Numbered from the stretch's first letter, positions 7,363 to 16,714 are shown. The stretch: DNA of 64,000 nucleotides from Enterocloster bolteae (GCF_002234575.2 NZ_CP022464.2:1674001-1738000), one strand, 5' to 3'. The notes: a model not told the origin generated them from the sequence alone. Translations and numbers: made by a program.

Positions 7363-8376
7363 ATGGATTATGAGGAAGAAATGATGATACGGACCGAACA
7401 CCTGTCCAAATCCTACGGGGAGAAGGAAGCGGTCTGTGATTTGACACTGGAAATCCGGCGGGGGGAAATATTCGGGCTGCTGGGACCAAACGGAGCCGGA
7501 AAAACCACCACCACCCTTATGCTGTTAGGGCTGACCGAGCCCACGGGCGGCAGTGCGTACATAGACGGGAAGGACTGCGCCAGACAGGCCATCGACGTCA
7601 AGCGGATGGTGGGGTATCTGCCGGATAATGTGGGGTTTTACTCCGACATGACAGGACGGGAGAACCTGCGGTTTACAGGGCAGCTGAACGGACTGCCCAG
7701 TGATGTGACAGACCGCCGGATGGAGGAGCTTCTGGAAAAGGTGGGCATGACGGAGGCAGCCGACCAGAAGGCGGGAACCTATTCACGGGGAATGAGACAG
7801 CGTCTGGGAATTGCCGATGTCCTGATGAAGGATCCGAAGGTGGTCATCATGGATGAGCCCACCCTGGGAATCGACCCGGAAGGAATGCGGGAGCTGATGA
7901 CCCTGATACGCAGCCTGGCGGAGGATGATAAAAGGACCATTCTCATATCATCCCACCAGCTTTATCAGATTCAGCAGATTTGCGACCGGGTGGGGCTGTT
8001 TGTGGACGGCAGGCTCATTGCCTGCGGAAGGATTGACGAGCTGGCAGGGCAGATGCGCCGTGAAGGGCATTATGCCCTGGAGGCAGCTGCTTTTCCCGAT
8101 GACAGCGGATTCGAGGAACTGCTAAGGAGCCTTGGCAATGTGGAGCAGGTGGAGCGGACCGGCGATTTCTATGTAGTCCATTCCAGGTCAGACCTGTGCA
8201 GGGAGTTAAACCGCAGGACCCTGGAAAAAGGCTATACCCTGCGCCACTTAAGACAGCGGGGAAATGACCTGGATGAAATTTACCGCAGATATTTTGAGAA
8301 AGGAGAGCAGAAAAATGGTGGTCTCAATCAAAAGAAAAATAAAGGATTCCTTTCTTTCGGCAGGGAACAGCGGTAA
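7363..8376 (+). CDS. ABC-2 type exporter, ATP-binding protein
   Basis: The 337-residue protein has Walker A GPNGAGKTTT, signature YSRGMRQRLGIA (in place of the common LSGGM), Walker B VVIMDEPTLGID and the H-loop SSHQ. These identify a DrrA/CcmA-type ATPase that powers a separate membrane subunit. The roughly 100 C-terminal residues after the ATPase core are typical of exporters of this type. It starts 36 bases after the NEW3 gene and overlaps the permease gene by 62 bases, so the three are one operon. The substrate is unknown. Confidence 0.92.
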   Translation: MDYEEEMMIRTEHLSKSYGEKEAVCDLTLEIRRGEIFGLLGPNGAGKTTTTLMLLGLTEPTGGSAYIDGKDCARQAIDVKRMVGYLPDNVGFYSDMTGRENLRFTGQLNGLPSDVTDRRMEELLEKVGMTEAADQKAGTYSRGMRQRLGIADVLMKDPKVVIMDEPTLGIDPEGMRELMTLIRSLAEDDKRTILISSHQLYQIQQICDRVGLFVDGRLIACGRIDELAGQMRREGHYALEAAAFPDDSGFEELLRSLGNVEQVERTGDFYVVHSRSDLCRELNRRTLEKGYTLRHLRQRGNDLDEIYRRYFEKGEQKNGGLNQKKNKGFLSFGREQR

Positions 8377-9358
8377 GAATATGCCAGACAAAGGTACACA
8401 GATAAGACCGTGTAATGGCATGGGCGGCATGGCGGCCTTATACCGAAAGGAGATGTCGGACCACATACGCAGCAAACGGTTCCTGATTGTGCTGGGACTG
8501 ATTCTGCTGACCAGCTGCGCCAGCATATACGGGGCGCTGACCGGCCTTTCGGATGCGGTTGCGTCTGATTCCAGCTACATTTTCCTGAAGCTGTTCACCT
8601 TAAGCGGAAGCTCCATCCCGTCCTTTACCTCTTTCATTGCTTTGCTGGGACCTTTTGTGGGGCTGAGCCTGGGATTTGACGCCATCAACAGCGAACGATC
8701 CGAGGGGACGCTTAACCGTCTGGTGGCGCAGCCTATTTACCGCGATGCAGTTATAAACGGGAAATTCCTGGCAGGCGCCACAATCATCTTCCTCATGGTC
8801 TTTTCCATGGGACTCATCGCAGGTTCTGTGGGACTTTTGGCCACCGGGGTGCCGCCTTCTGCCGAGGAAGCGGGAAGAGTGCTGGTGCTGCTGTTTTTCA
8901 CCTCTGTGTATATCTGCTTCTGGCTGGCGCTGTCTATCCTCTGTTCCGTGCTGTGCCGCCATGCAGCCACATCAGCTATGATTGTGATTGCGCTGTGGAT
9001 CTTCTTCGCGCTGTTTATGACCCTGGTGGTGAGCATTGTGGCCAATGCCCTGTATCCCATGGGGCAGGCTGCATCGGCAGGGCAGATTCTGGATAATTAC
9101 AGCTGCCAGATGAGCCTGAACCGCTTGTCGCCTTATTACCTTTACAGTGAGGCGGTTTCCACCATCATGAATCCCATGGTGCGGTCCACCAATATCATCC
9201 TGCCCCAGCAGCTGTCGGGCGCCATCAGCGGTTATCTGTCACTGGGACAGAGCTGCCTGCTGGTATGGCCCCATCTGACAGGCCTGCTGGCGCTGACGGC
9301 CGTGGTGTTCGCCGCTTCCTACATCAGCTTTATGAGAAGGGAGATACGCAGCAGGTAA
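8315..9358 (+). CDS. ABC-2 type exporter, permease subunit
   Basis: The 347-residue protein has about six membrane segments after a cytoplasmic N-terminus. The segment YRKEMSDHIRSKRFLIVLGL and the motif INSERSEGTLNRLVAQPIYRD are hallmarks of ABC-2/NatB-like permeases. The start at 8315 has AAAGGAGAG upstream and overlaps the ATPase gene by 62 bases; a start near 8381 (MPDKGTQ) is possible. With the upstream ATPase and NEW3 protein it forms a three-part export or membrane-remodelling unit, followed by a terminator and a two-component system that may control it. Confidence 0.88.
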   Translation: MVVSIKRKIKDSFLSAGNSGKNMPDKGTQIRPCNGMGGMAALYRKEMSDHIRSKRFLIVLGLILLTSCASIYGALTGLSDAVASDSSYIFLKLFTLSGSSIPSFTSFIALLGPFVGLSLGFDAINSERSEGTLNRLVAQPIYRDAVINGKFLAGATIIFLMVFSMGLIAGSVGLLATGVPPSAEEAGRVLVLLFFTSVYICFWLALSILCSVLCRHAATSAMIVIALWIFFALFMTLVVSIVANALYPMGQAASAGQILDNYSCQMSLNRLSPYYLYSEAVSTIMNPMVRSTNIILPQQLSGAISGYLSLGQSCLLVWPHLTGLLALTAVVFAASYISFMRREIRSR

Positions 9359-9389
9359 AAGAGCGGTACAGGTTTGTGAATTATCTGTG

Positions 9390-9450
9390 AAATCCACCTC
9401 TGTTCTCTTGCGGTTCATACAGAATTGCGAGAGAATACAGGTGGATTTTT
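9390..9450 (+). terminator. long hairpin between exporter operon and response regulator
   Basis: AAATCCACCT (from 9390) pairs with AGGTGGATTT (to about 9448), continued inside by TCTCTTGC/GCGAGAGA, and is followed by five T residues. It is a good terminator, with possible read-through into the two-component genes 33 bases further on. Confidence 0.8.
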
Positions 9451-9482
9451 CAGACATGGCGCAACACAGGGAGTGGATATAG

Positions 9483-10169
9483 ATGAGAGTTTTGATTGTG
9501 GAGGATAACAGACGGCTGGCTGAGTCCATCCGTGACATATTAAAGCATTGGTATGACTGCGATATCTGCGGGGACGGCAATACCGGCTGCTGGCTGTTAA
9601 AGGACGGCGGCTATGACGCAGCTGTCCTGGACCTGATGCTGCCCGGAATGGACGGAATCACCCTGTTGCGGGAGGCCAGAAAAATGGGATGCCAGGTTCC
9701 CGTACTGATACTGACAGCGAAAAGCGAGCTGGAGGACAGGGTGACGGGGCTGGAAAGCGGAGCTGATTATTATTTGACCAAGCCCTTTGACATGCAGGAG
9801 CTTCTGGCTGTCATGAAGACCATTTTAAGGCGCAGGGGGGAGATGATACCCGAAAACCTGAACCTGGGAAATGTATCCTTAAGCCAGGCGGACTACACCT
9901 TAAGAGGGCCGCACAAAAGCATACAGCTGGGCAAAAAGGAATATGACATCATGCGTATTCTGATGGTGAACCGGGATATGGTGGTTTCCAAGGACACCCT
10001 TTTGTCCAAAGTATGGGGAAATGACGCGGAGGCAGTGGAGAACAATGTGGAGATTTACATATCTTTTCTGAGAAAGAAGCTGGATTTCCTCAAGGCGGAT
10101 GTGATGATTGTCACCATACGCAAGCTGGGATACAGGATAGTGGAAAAGGACGGCAGGGAGGTGCTGTGA
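9483..10169 (+). CDS. OmpR/PhoB family response regulator
   Basis: The 228-residue protein has a receiver domain (residues 1 to about 115) with acidic DN near the start, the phosphoacceptor Asp in VLDLMLPGMDG (about residue 51), the Thr of LILTAKSE and the Lys of YLTKPFD. A winged-helix DNA-binding domain follows (about 128-225; LGKKEYDIMRILM and VSKDTLLSKVWG, ending IRKLGYRI). It is translationally coupled to the kinase gene, whose ATG overlaps the stop by one base. The preceding exporter operon is the most likely target. Confidence 0.93.
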   Translation: MRVLIVEDNRRLAESIRDILKHWYDCDICGDGNTGCWLLKDGGYDAAVLDLMLPGMDGITLLREARKMGCQVPVLILTAKSELEDRVTGLESGADYYLTKPFDMQELLAVMKTILRRRGEMIPENLNLGNVSLSQADYTLRGPHKSIQLGKKEYDIMRILMVNRDMVVSKDTLLSKVWGNDAEAVENNVEIYISFLRKKLDFLKADVMIVTIRKLGYRIVEKDGREVL

Positions 10170-11389
10170 TGAGGGAAATAGGCAGGCTTCGGCTTAAGTT
10201 TATCATTTACAATATGCTGGTGGTGACAGCGGTCATAGGAATAACCTTCTGCGCAGTGACCTCTGTGGTGAAGCACAGGGTAAATGACCAGGGGAGCCTG
10301 GCGCTGTCCAGGGTGGTATCAGGGGAGGAACAGTCCCTGATATTTGCTGCCATGCCGCCGGTACGGATGCCGTATTTCACTGTTCTGGTGGGGGAGGACG
10401 GTGTGGTGTCGCTGAAGGAAGGATATGGTGCTTACTGGGAACCGGAATTCCTGGAGCAGATGGCTGTCCTGGGCATGAACGGGGAGGAGGACATGGGAAT
10501 ACTGGACGCATACCATCTGAGGTATTTAAGAATCAGCCAGCCGGCCGGTTATATGATCGCATTTGCAGATACCACCTATGAGGATTCACTGAGAAACGGG
10601 ATCATGAAATACGGCGGAATGGCCTGTGTGGCTGTGTGGCTTGGGTTCTTCGCGCTGTCCTATTTCTTTTCCCGGTGGGCCGTAAAGCCGGTGGAGGAGT
10701 CTGTCCGCATGCAGAAGCAGTTCGTGGCGGATGCTTCCCATGAGCTAAAAACGCCGCTGACCGTGATTACGGCCAATGCAGAGCTTTTACAGGAGCGGTA
10801 TGCAGGCATATCGGCAGAGGCGGACAAGTGGATGGAGCATGTAAACCAGGAGTGCAGGGAAATGCGCGCCCTGGTGGAAAGTCTCCTGCTTCTGGCCAGG
10901 AACGATTCCTATGTACCGGGGAAGGGAGAATTTACCCGGTTCAGCTTAAGCGAGCTGGTTATGGAGAAGATACTGACCTTTGAACCTGTGTTTTACCAGG
11001 AGGAAAAGGTTCTGGAGTATGACATAGAAGATGATGTGCTGATGATGGGAAACCCCTGCCGGATGGGGCAGCTGATTAAGGCCCTGATGGACAACGCGGT
11101 TAAATACTGCGTACCCAGGGGACGGGCGCAGATAAGGCTGGAGAAGACAGGCCGCAGCAGGGCCAGGCTGTGGGTGTGCAGCCAGGGAGAACCCATACCT
11201 GAGGATAAGCGCACATTGATTTTCAGAAGGTTTTACAGGGACGACAGCGCCAGAAGCAGCACAAGTGGTTATGGCCTGGGACTGGCCATAGCGGCAGAGA
11301 CAGCCAGGAGCCACAGGGCCAGGATTGGGGTGGAGTATAAGGACGGAATGAACTGCTTTTATGTGACAGTGAAAAGGAAGAGGGGGTAA
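10169..11389 (+). CDS. sensor histidine kinase
   Basis: The 406-residue kinase has one N-terminal membrane helix (about 11-33), an outside sensor loop of about 110 residues, and a second helix (about 152-170). The cytoplasmic part has the H-box FVADASHELKTPLTV (His at about 191), an N-box with DNAVKYC and a G-box YGLGLAIAAETAR. The D/F region is short. It should phosphorylate the OmpR-type regulator encoded just upstream. The ATG at 10169 is preceded by GGGAGG; a GTG three bases earlier is also in frame. The signal is unknown; cell-envelope stress or a peptide antibiotic would suit the exporter context. Confidence 0.9.
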   Translation: MREIGRLRLKFIIYNMLVVTAVIGITFCAVTSVVKHRVNDQGSLALSRVVSGEEQSLIFAAMPPVRMPYFTVLVGEDGVVSLKEGYGAYWEPEFLEQMAVLGMNGEEDMGILDAYHLRYLRISQPAGYMIAFADTTYEDSLRNGIMKYGGMACVAVWLGFFALSYFFSRWAVKPVEESVRMQKQFVADASHELKTPLTVITANAELLQERYAGISAEADKWMEHVNQECREMRALVESLLLLARNDSYVPGKGEFTRFSLSELVMEKILTFEPVFYQEEKVLEYDIEDDVLMMGNPCRMGQLIKALMDNAVKYCVPRGRAQIRLEKTGRSRARLWVCSQGEPIPEDKRTLIFRRFYRDDSARSSTSGYGLGLAIAAETARSHRARIGVEYKDGMNCFYVTVKRKRG

Positions 11390-11417
11390 AAGCGGGTGGT
11401 ATTAAAAAGACAGTATT

Positions 11418-11450
11418 AAAAAGGGGAATGGTATTCTCCTTTTTATTTTA
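11418..11450 (+). terminator. terminator after the kinase gene
   Basis: AAAAAGGGGAAT (11418-11429) pairs with ATTCTCCTTTTT (11433-11444) through a 3-base loop, with one G-T pair, and ends in a T-rich tail. It separates the two-component operon from the large hybrid kinase gene. Confidence 0.85.
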
Positions 11451-11535
11451 ACAGGAATGTGTTAGAATGTTTTTATATATTGAAACAATACACGCAAACG
11501 GCTGCCTGCTGCAGTCTAAGGGGAGGACTAGGAAG

Positions 11536-14500
11536 ATGGGGAAACAACCGCGGGATGCGGAGAATACCACCAGGGCCTTTTTTAAGGAATACATGGTAAA
11601 CCGGAATGTGGAAGCCACGCTTGACTGGCTGATGGATGATGTACAGTGGATTGGCACTGGCAAGGGTGAGTATTCCTGCGGAAAGGAACAGGTACTTGAA
11701 GCACTGGAACAGGAGTTTTCACTGGACCCGGACGCCTACCAGCTTATATGGGAGGATATAAGGGAGAACAGCCTCACCCCTGACTGCGCCGTCATGCAGG
11801 GCAGGCTTACTGTGGTGCGCATACTTCCCGACGGCGAGAACTTTGCCATGGGCGTGCGCGTTACATCCACCTGTGTCCGCACAGCGGAAGGTTTTAAAGT
11901 GTCTTCCATCCACGCGTCCGTACCCGCTGATTTTCAGGAGGAGGGTGAATTCTTTCCCCTTTCCTTTGCGGAATCCGTAAGTGAGGAGTATGCCCGCCGC
12001 ATGGGCAGAAGCGCCCTGGAGCTGCTGGGGAAGACTATCCCAGGAGGTATGCTGGGCACCTACTTTGAACCGGGCTTTCCGCTGTACTATGTCAATGACA
12101 GGATGCTGGACTGTCTGGGATATACATATGAAGAGTTCAGCCAGGACAGTCAGGGCATGGTGGGTAACTGCATCCATCCCCAGGACCGGGAAAGGGTGTA
12201 CGGGGTGGTCCGGGACGCCTTTGGCAAAGTCCGGGATTATGGGGTGCGCTACCGCATCCGGAAAAAGAACGGCCGGTATATCCATGTATATGAGACCGGG
12301 AATTTTGCCCAGGCAGAGGATGGAAGAGATATCTGCCTGAGCGTGGTCCGGGATATTTCCGCCGAGGTGGAGGCCGAGGAGCGGCTGAAACAGGAGAACC
12401 GGGAAAAGGAACGCCAGGCCGGCCGGTACGACCAGCTGTTCCAGTCGGTTCTGTGCGGCATCATGCAGTGGAAGCCGCTGGACCGGGAACGTGTGGTGTT
12501 TAAGAATGCCAACCGGGAGAGCATACGGATTCTGGGATATGAGCCGGAGGAGTTCTGGTCCCACGGAGTCTGGCAATGGAAGGAGCTGATTGCCGAAGCG
12601 GATTACCAGATGAAGCTGGACCAGCTGGACAATCTGGAAAAGGCAGGCGACAGCATGAATTTCCAGTACCGTGTCCGCCAGAAAGACGGAACGTCCTGTT
12701 GGATACTGGGAAAACTGGAGATGGTGGAGGACGGGGACGGGGAGCTGATTGCCCAGAGCGTATTTCTGGACATTGACATCCGCAAGCGCACCGAACACCA
12801 GAACCAGCAGCTTAAGGAGCTGGCCGAGGCAAACAGCGCCATACTGAATATGGCTTTGGAGCACACATCCCTGTGCGAGTTTTACTATTACCCGGACCGG
12901 CGGACCTGCGTCATTCCGGACAGGACCAGCGCCCGGTACCAGTGCGGCAGCCGGTATGTGAATATGCCGGACAGCTTTGCACAGGAGATGGTGGTCCCTG
13001 GAGGCCGCAGGGATTTTATCCGGATGTACGAGGACATCCACAGCGGAAAACGAACTGCCTCCGCCCAGTTTCTGACTGTCAAGGATTCCTGGTGCCGGGT
13101 GACCATGTCCGCGGTGGAATACGGAGAAAACGGACAGAACGGAACCGTTCTGGGAATCATAGAGGACATTACAAAGGAACAGACCATGGCTTTGGCTTTG
13201 GAGGAGGCCAAATCCAAGGATTTACTGACCGGACTGTGGAACAGGGAGGCCGGGACCAGGATAGCCCAGGAGTATATGGCCCAAAAACCCCTGGGAGAGC
13301 GCTGCGCCCTCATGCTTCTGGACATGGATAACTTTACCCGCATCAACCAGGAGGAAGGCGTTGCCTTTGCCAATGCCGTTCTCCAGGAGGTGGCCGATAT
13401 CCTGCGGGCTGAGACGGAGCCGGATGATATAAGGGTGCGTATGGGTGGCGACGAGTTCATGCTGGTGTTAAAGGGCAGGGGAAAGGCCGGGGCAACGGTG
13501 ACAGGTCCCCGCGTCGCGGCCAGGGTCCGGGAGCTGTTGCTTCAGTCGGACAAGGACATCAGCATATCGGTCAGCATCGGCATGTGCGCCACCGAGGTGG
13601 TGGACGAGTACAGCGGCCTGTACCGGTGTGCGGAGAGCACTCTTAAATATGTGAAGGAAAACTGTCAGGGCAATGCGGCCTGTTATCTGGACACCTCCAA
13701 CGAGCTGGGGGAGATGCTGACGGACCTTTATACGGAGAAACACCAGCTCAATACCATAGAGCAGGGCCTGACCGAGCAGAGGGAGGACCTGGTCTCCTTT
13801 GCCCTGGACCTTCTGGGAAAGGCAAGAAATTTAAACGACGCGGTGCAGCTGCTCTTTGCCAGGCTGGGCAAGACGTTCGGCCTGGACCGGGTGTCTCTTC
13901 TGGATGTGGACCGTGATTATCTGACCTGCCGCTTCAGCTACCAGTGGGCCAGGGATAAGACAGACCTGATGATGCATAAGACCTTTTACATTACAAGGGA
14001 GCAGTATGAGCAGTGGCCCGGTCAATTTGACCCGTCAGGCCTGAACAGACACGCTGTCTATGATGAGTCGTCCATGAGCTGTCTCCAGGCAGCCATATGG
14101 AACCAGGGCATGTTTGCCGGCATTCTGAGCTTTGAGGTGAAGACGGACGGATACAGCTGGAACGACGAGCAGAGGAAGCTTTTGGAGGAGCTGAGCAAAA
14201 TCATTCCGTCCTTTGTGATGAAAGCCAGGGCGGATGCCGTAAGCCAGGCCAAGACGGATTTCCTGTCGCGGATGAGCCATGAGATACGCACGCCGCTTAA
14301 CGCCATAGTGGGCATGACCTCCATAGCCAGAAATGTGGCGGATGACAGGGACCGGGTGCTGGAATGCCTGGATAAATTAGAGACATCCAACCAGTATCTC
14401 ATCAGCCTTATCAATGATATCCTGGACATGTCCCGTATTGAGAGCGGAAAGATGGAGTTGAATGTACAGCCCATGGACATGGAGGATTTCGTCAGATCCC

Positions 14501-15372
14501 TGGAGGGCATGATGCGGCCCCAGGCAGAGCAGAAGGGGCTGCGGTTTATTGTGGAAAACAGATGCTGTCAGGGACTGGCTCTTGTGACGGACCGCCTGCG
14601 GCTGGAACAGGTGCTGATTAATATTATCGGAAATGCCGTCAAGTTTACAGGAGAGGGAGGGGACGTGATATTTTCCATCACACCGGAGGAAGGAAGCTCC
14701 GGAGGCCAGCGTCTCACATTTTCCGTAAAGGACACGGGAATCGGCATTGCTTCAGAAGCTATGGACAGCATTTTCAATGCCTTTGAGCAGGCGGAGAAAA
14801 ACACTTCTGTCAAATACGGGGGAACCGGGCTGGGGCTTGCTATTTCCAGCCGCCTGGTCCAGATGATGGGAGGCACGCTGGGAGTACGAAGCGTCCTGGG
14901 AGAGGGATCGGAGTTCTATTTTACCCTGACTCTGCCCATTGGAAAGCTGGACGGGCAGAGGCCCCGCAGCAGAGAGCCGGAGCACCATGATTTCCATGGC
15001 AAGCGTTTGCTGGTTGTGGAGGATAACCTGTTAAACCAGGAGATTGCACAGTCGCTTCTGGAGATGGAGGGCTTTCTGGTGGAGACAGCGGAAAATGGGC
15101 AGGCTGCCCTGGATGCCTTCGGAAATCATGAACCGGGATATTATAACGCGGTGCTCATGGATATACGCATGCCTGTGATGGACGGAATCGAGGCTACCAG
15201 ACGTATCCGCACCATGGAGCGGCCGGATTCCAGAACCATTCCCATTATCGCCATGACAGCCAATGCCTTTGATCAGGACAGCAGGAAGTCCCTGGACAGC
15301 GGCATGAACGGACACCTGTCCAAGCCCATTCGTGTGGAGGAACTGCTGAGAATGCTGGATGCATGTCTGTAA
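11536..15372 (+). CDS. hybrid signalling protein: SnoaL-like, PAS, GGDEF, GAF, histidine kinase, receiver
   Basis: This 1278-residue soluble protein joins two output types. In order: a SnoaL/NTF2-like domain (about 1-132), PAS domains (about 165-275, 298-418 and a divergent one 430-548), a GGDEF domain (about 556-718, MGGDEF at 636), a GAF-like domain (about 752-892), HisKA (SRMSHEIRTPLNA, His 915), HATPase (about 995-1135, GGTGLGLAISSRL) and a receiver (about 1156-1278, Asp 1209 in VLMDIRMPVMDG). No membrane helix or HPt domain is visible. The GGDEF motif is intact, but the usual RxxD inhibitory site before it is missing. The start at 11536 has GGGGAGG upstream; an in-frame ATG at 11467 lacks one. 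Confidence 0.9.
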   Translation: MGKQPRDAENTTRAFFKEYMVNRNVEATLDWLMDDVQWIGTGKGEYSCGKEQVLEALEQEFSLDPDAYQLIWEDIRENSLTPDCAVMQGRLTVVRILPDGENFAMGVRVTSTCVRTAEGFKVSSIHASVPADFQEEGEFFPLSFAESVSEEYARRMGRSALELLGKTIPGGMLGTYFEPGFPLYYVNDRMLDCLGYTYEEFSQDSQGMVGNCIHPQDRERVYGVVRDAFGKVRDYGVRYRIRKKNGRYIHVYETGNFAQAEDGRDICLSVVRDISAEVEAEERLKQENREKERQAGRYDQLFQSVLCGIMQWKPLDRERVVFKNANRESIRILGYEPEEFWSHGVWQWKELIAEADYQMKLDQLDNLEKAGDSMNFQYRVRQKDGTSCWILGKLEMVEDGDGELIAQSVFLDIDIRKRTEHQNQQLKELAEANSAILNMALEHTSLCEFYYYPDRRTCVIPDRTSARYQCGSRYVNMPDSFAQEMVVPGGRRDFIRMYEDIHSGKRTASAQFLTVKDSWCRVTMSAVEYGENGQNGTVLGIIEDITKEQTMALALEEAKSKDLLTGLWNREAGTRIAQEYMAQKPLGERCALMLLDMDNFTRINQEEGVAFANAVLQEVADILRAETEPDDIRVRMGGDEFMLVLKGRGKAGATVTGPRVAARVRELLLQSDKDISISVSIGMCATEVVDEYSGLYRCAESTLKYVKENCQGNAACYLDTSNELGEMLTDLYTEKHQLNTIEQGLTEQREDLVSFALDLLGKARNLNDAVQLLFARLGKTFGLDRVSLLDVDRDYLTCRFSYQWARDKTDLMMHKTFYITREQYEQWPGQFDPSGLNRHAVYDESSMSCLQAAIWNQGMFAGILSFEVKTDGYSWNDEQRKLLEELSKIIPSFVMKARADAVSQAKTDFLSRMSHEIRTPLNAIVGMTSIARNVADDRDRVLECLDKLETSNQYLISLINDILDMSRIESGKMELNVQPMDMEDFVRSLEGMMRPQAEQKGLRFIVENRCCQGLALVTDRLRLEQVLINIIGNAVKFTGEGGDVIFSITPEEGSSGGQRLTFSVKDTGIGIASEAMDSIFNAFEQAEKNTSVKYGGTGLGLAISSRLVQMMGGTLGVRSVLGEGSEFYFTLTLPIGKLDGQRPRSREPEHHDFHGKRLLVVEDNLLNQEIAQSLLEMEGFLVETAENGQAALDAFGNHEPGYYNAVLMDIRMPVMDGIEATRRIRTMERPDSRTIPIIAMTANAFDQDSRKSLDSGMNGHLSKPIRVEELLRMLDACL

Positions 15373-15453
15373 ACGGATAAGGTTGTGGATATTAGATAAA
15401 AAAACAGAAGGCATGTTCAGAAATTACGACAAAATTACTTAAAAAGCGGTTTT

Positions 15454-15506
15454 TACCCTCCTTCTTTTCTGCTATGATGAAATCATCAGAAATGAGAAGG
15501 AGGGTA
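15454..15506 (+). promoter_or_regulatory. long hairpin that masks the ribosome binding site of the locus A binding protein
   Basis: TACCCTCCTTCT (15454-15465) pairs perfectly with AGAAGGAGGGTA (15495-15506). The stem continues as TTTCTG/CAGAAA (15466-15471, 15487-15492) and ATGAT/ATCAT (15474-15478, 15482-15486) with a GAA loop, about 23 bp with two small bulges. The only ribosome binding site, AAGGAGGG, lies wholly in the 3' arm, six bases before the ATG at 15512. If the 5' arm is transcribed, translation would need the stem to open. A TATGAT at 15473-15478 could instead be a -10 box, in which case the dyad would act as DNA operator. Confidence 0.6.
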
Positions 15507-15511
15507 TTATT

Positions 15512-16714
15512 ATGAAGAAAAAACTGGCACTTTTGTTGGCATGCTCCATGGCTTTAAGCCTTACTGCCTGCGGAGGCGGCAGCAAGCCGGCGGAAACCAC
15601 GGCCGCGCCTGAGACCACCACGGCAGCAGCTTCGGAGGCTGCAAAGGAAGAGAGCAAGGAGGACGCGGCAGAAACCACAGCAGCTGAGGCTGCGGGCGGG
15701 GACATGGACGCCCTCATCGAGGCAGCCAAGGCGGAAGGCGAACTGACGGTATACGGCTCCTGCGAGGAGGAATATCTGTCTGCTGCCTGCCAGAATTTTG
15801 AGAAGCTGTACGGAATCAAGACGAAATACCAGAGACTTTCCACATCAGAGGTTTATACCAAGATATCCGAGGAAGCAGGCAAGCCGTCTGCCGACGTATG
15901 GTTTGGCGGAACTACAGACCCCTATAACGAGGCAGTGGCTGACGGTCTTCTGATGGAGTACAATGCCATCAATGCCAAGAACCTGATCGGTGACCAGTAC
16001 AAGGATCCGACCAACTGCTGGTATGGTATCTATAAGGGAATCCTGGGCTTCATGGTCAATACGGAAGAACTGGACCGTCTGGGCCTGGAAGCTCCCAAGA
16101 CATGGGATGACCTTACCAAGGAAGAGTACAAGGGACTTATCATGCTGTCCAACCCCAACACGGCCGGCACGGCAAAACTGCTCATCAACACCATGGTTCA
16201 GATGAAGGGACACGATGAGGCCATGGAATATTTCAAGGCCCTGGACAAGAACATTTCCCAGTATACCAAGTCCGGTTCCGGCCCATCCAAGATGGTAGGC
16301 CCGGGCGAGTGCGTAATCGGAATCGGTTTCCTTCATGACGGCATTTACCAGATTCTTCAGGGCTATGACAATATCCAGTTAATCGTTCCTGAGGACGGCA
16401 CCTCCTTTGAGGTGGGCGCTACCGCCATCTTCAACGGATGCGCACATCCAAACGCAGCCAAGCTGTGGATTGAATACGCCCTGTCTCCTGACTGTGTGGA
16501 CCACGCCAAGGAGAATGGCTCCTATCAGTTCCTGGTATTAAGCAATGCCACCCAGCCTGAGGAAGCTACAAAATTTGGTCTGGATATGAACAATACCATT
16601 GACTATGATTTTGAGGATGCAAAGGAAAACAGTGCCAAGTATGTAGAGGACTTCTTCGCAGCTCTTGGAAGCTCCTCCGACAGCGCGGACTCCAGCCGTT
16701 TCTTGACAGAATAG
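15512..16714 (+). CDS. ABC transporter substrate-binding lipoprotein, AfuA/FbpA-like (locus A, SBP1)
   Basis: The 400-residue lipoprotein has a signal peptide with lipobox LTAC (Cys 20), a Glu/Ala/Thr-rich linker to about residue 65 and a type II binding-protein fold (GELTVYGSCEEEYLSAA, SADVWFGGTTDPYNEAV, KLWIEYALSPDC). The family covers Fe(III), 2-aminoethylphosphonate and, for AfuA, hexose phosphates. I see no clear paired iron-binding tyrosines, so a phosphorylated organic substrate is the better guess. It heads an operon with permease and ATPase; a hairpin behind it probably raises its level over the downstream genes. Its ribosome binding site is inside a long stem. Confidence 0.88.
   Translation: MKKKLALLLACSMALSLTACGGGSKPAETTAAPETTTAAASEAAKEESKEDAAETTAAEAAGGDMDALIEAAKAEGELTVYGSCEEEYLSAACQNFEKLYGIKTKYQRLSTSEVYTKISEEAGKPSADVWFGGTTDPYNEAVADGLLMEYNAINAKNLIGDQYKDPTNCWYGIYKGILGFMVNTEELDRLGLEAPKTWDDLTKEEYKGLIMLSNPNTAGTAKLLINTMVQMKGHDEAMEYFKALDKNISQYTKSGSGPSKMVGPGECVIGIGFLHDGIYQILQGYDNIQLIVPEDGTSFEVGATAIFNGCAHPNAAKLWIEYALSPDCVDHAKENGSYQFLVLSNATQPEEATKFGLDMNNTIDYDFEDAKENSAKYVEDFFAALGSSSDSADSSRFLTE

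Noticed and set aside
11719..13041. 440-codon open frame on the - strand inside the hybrid kinase gene
   Set aside because: It lies fully antisense to well-recognised PAS and other domains, has no family resemblance and a composition expected from the complement of GC-rich codons.
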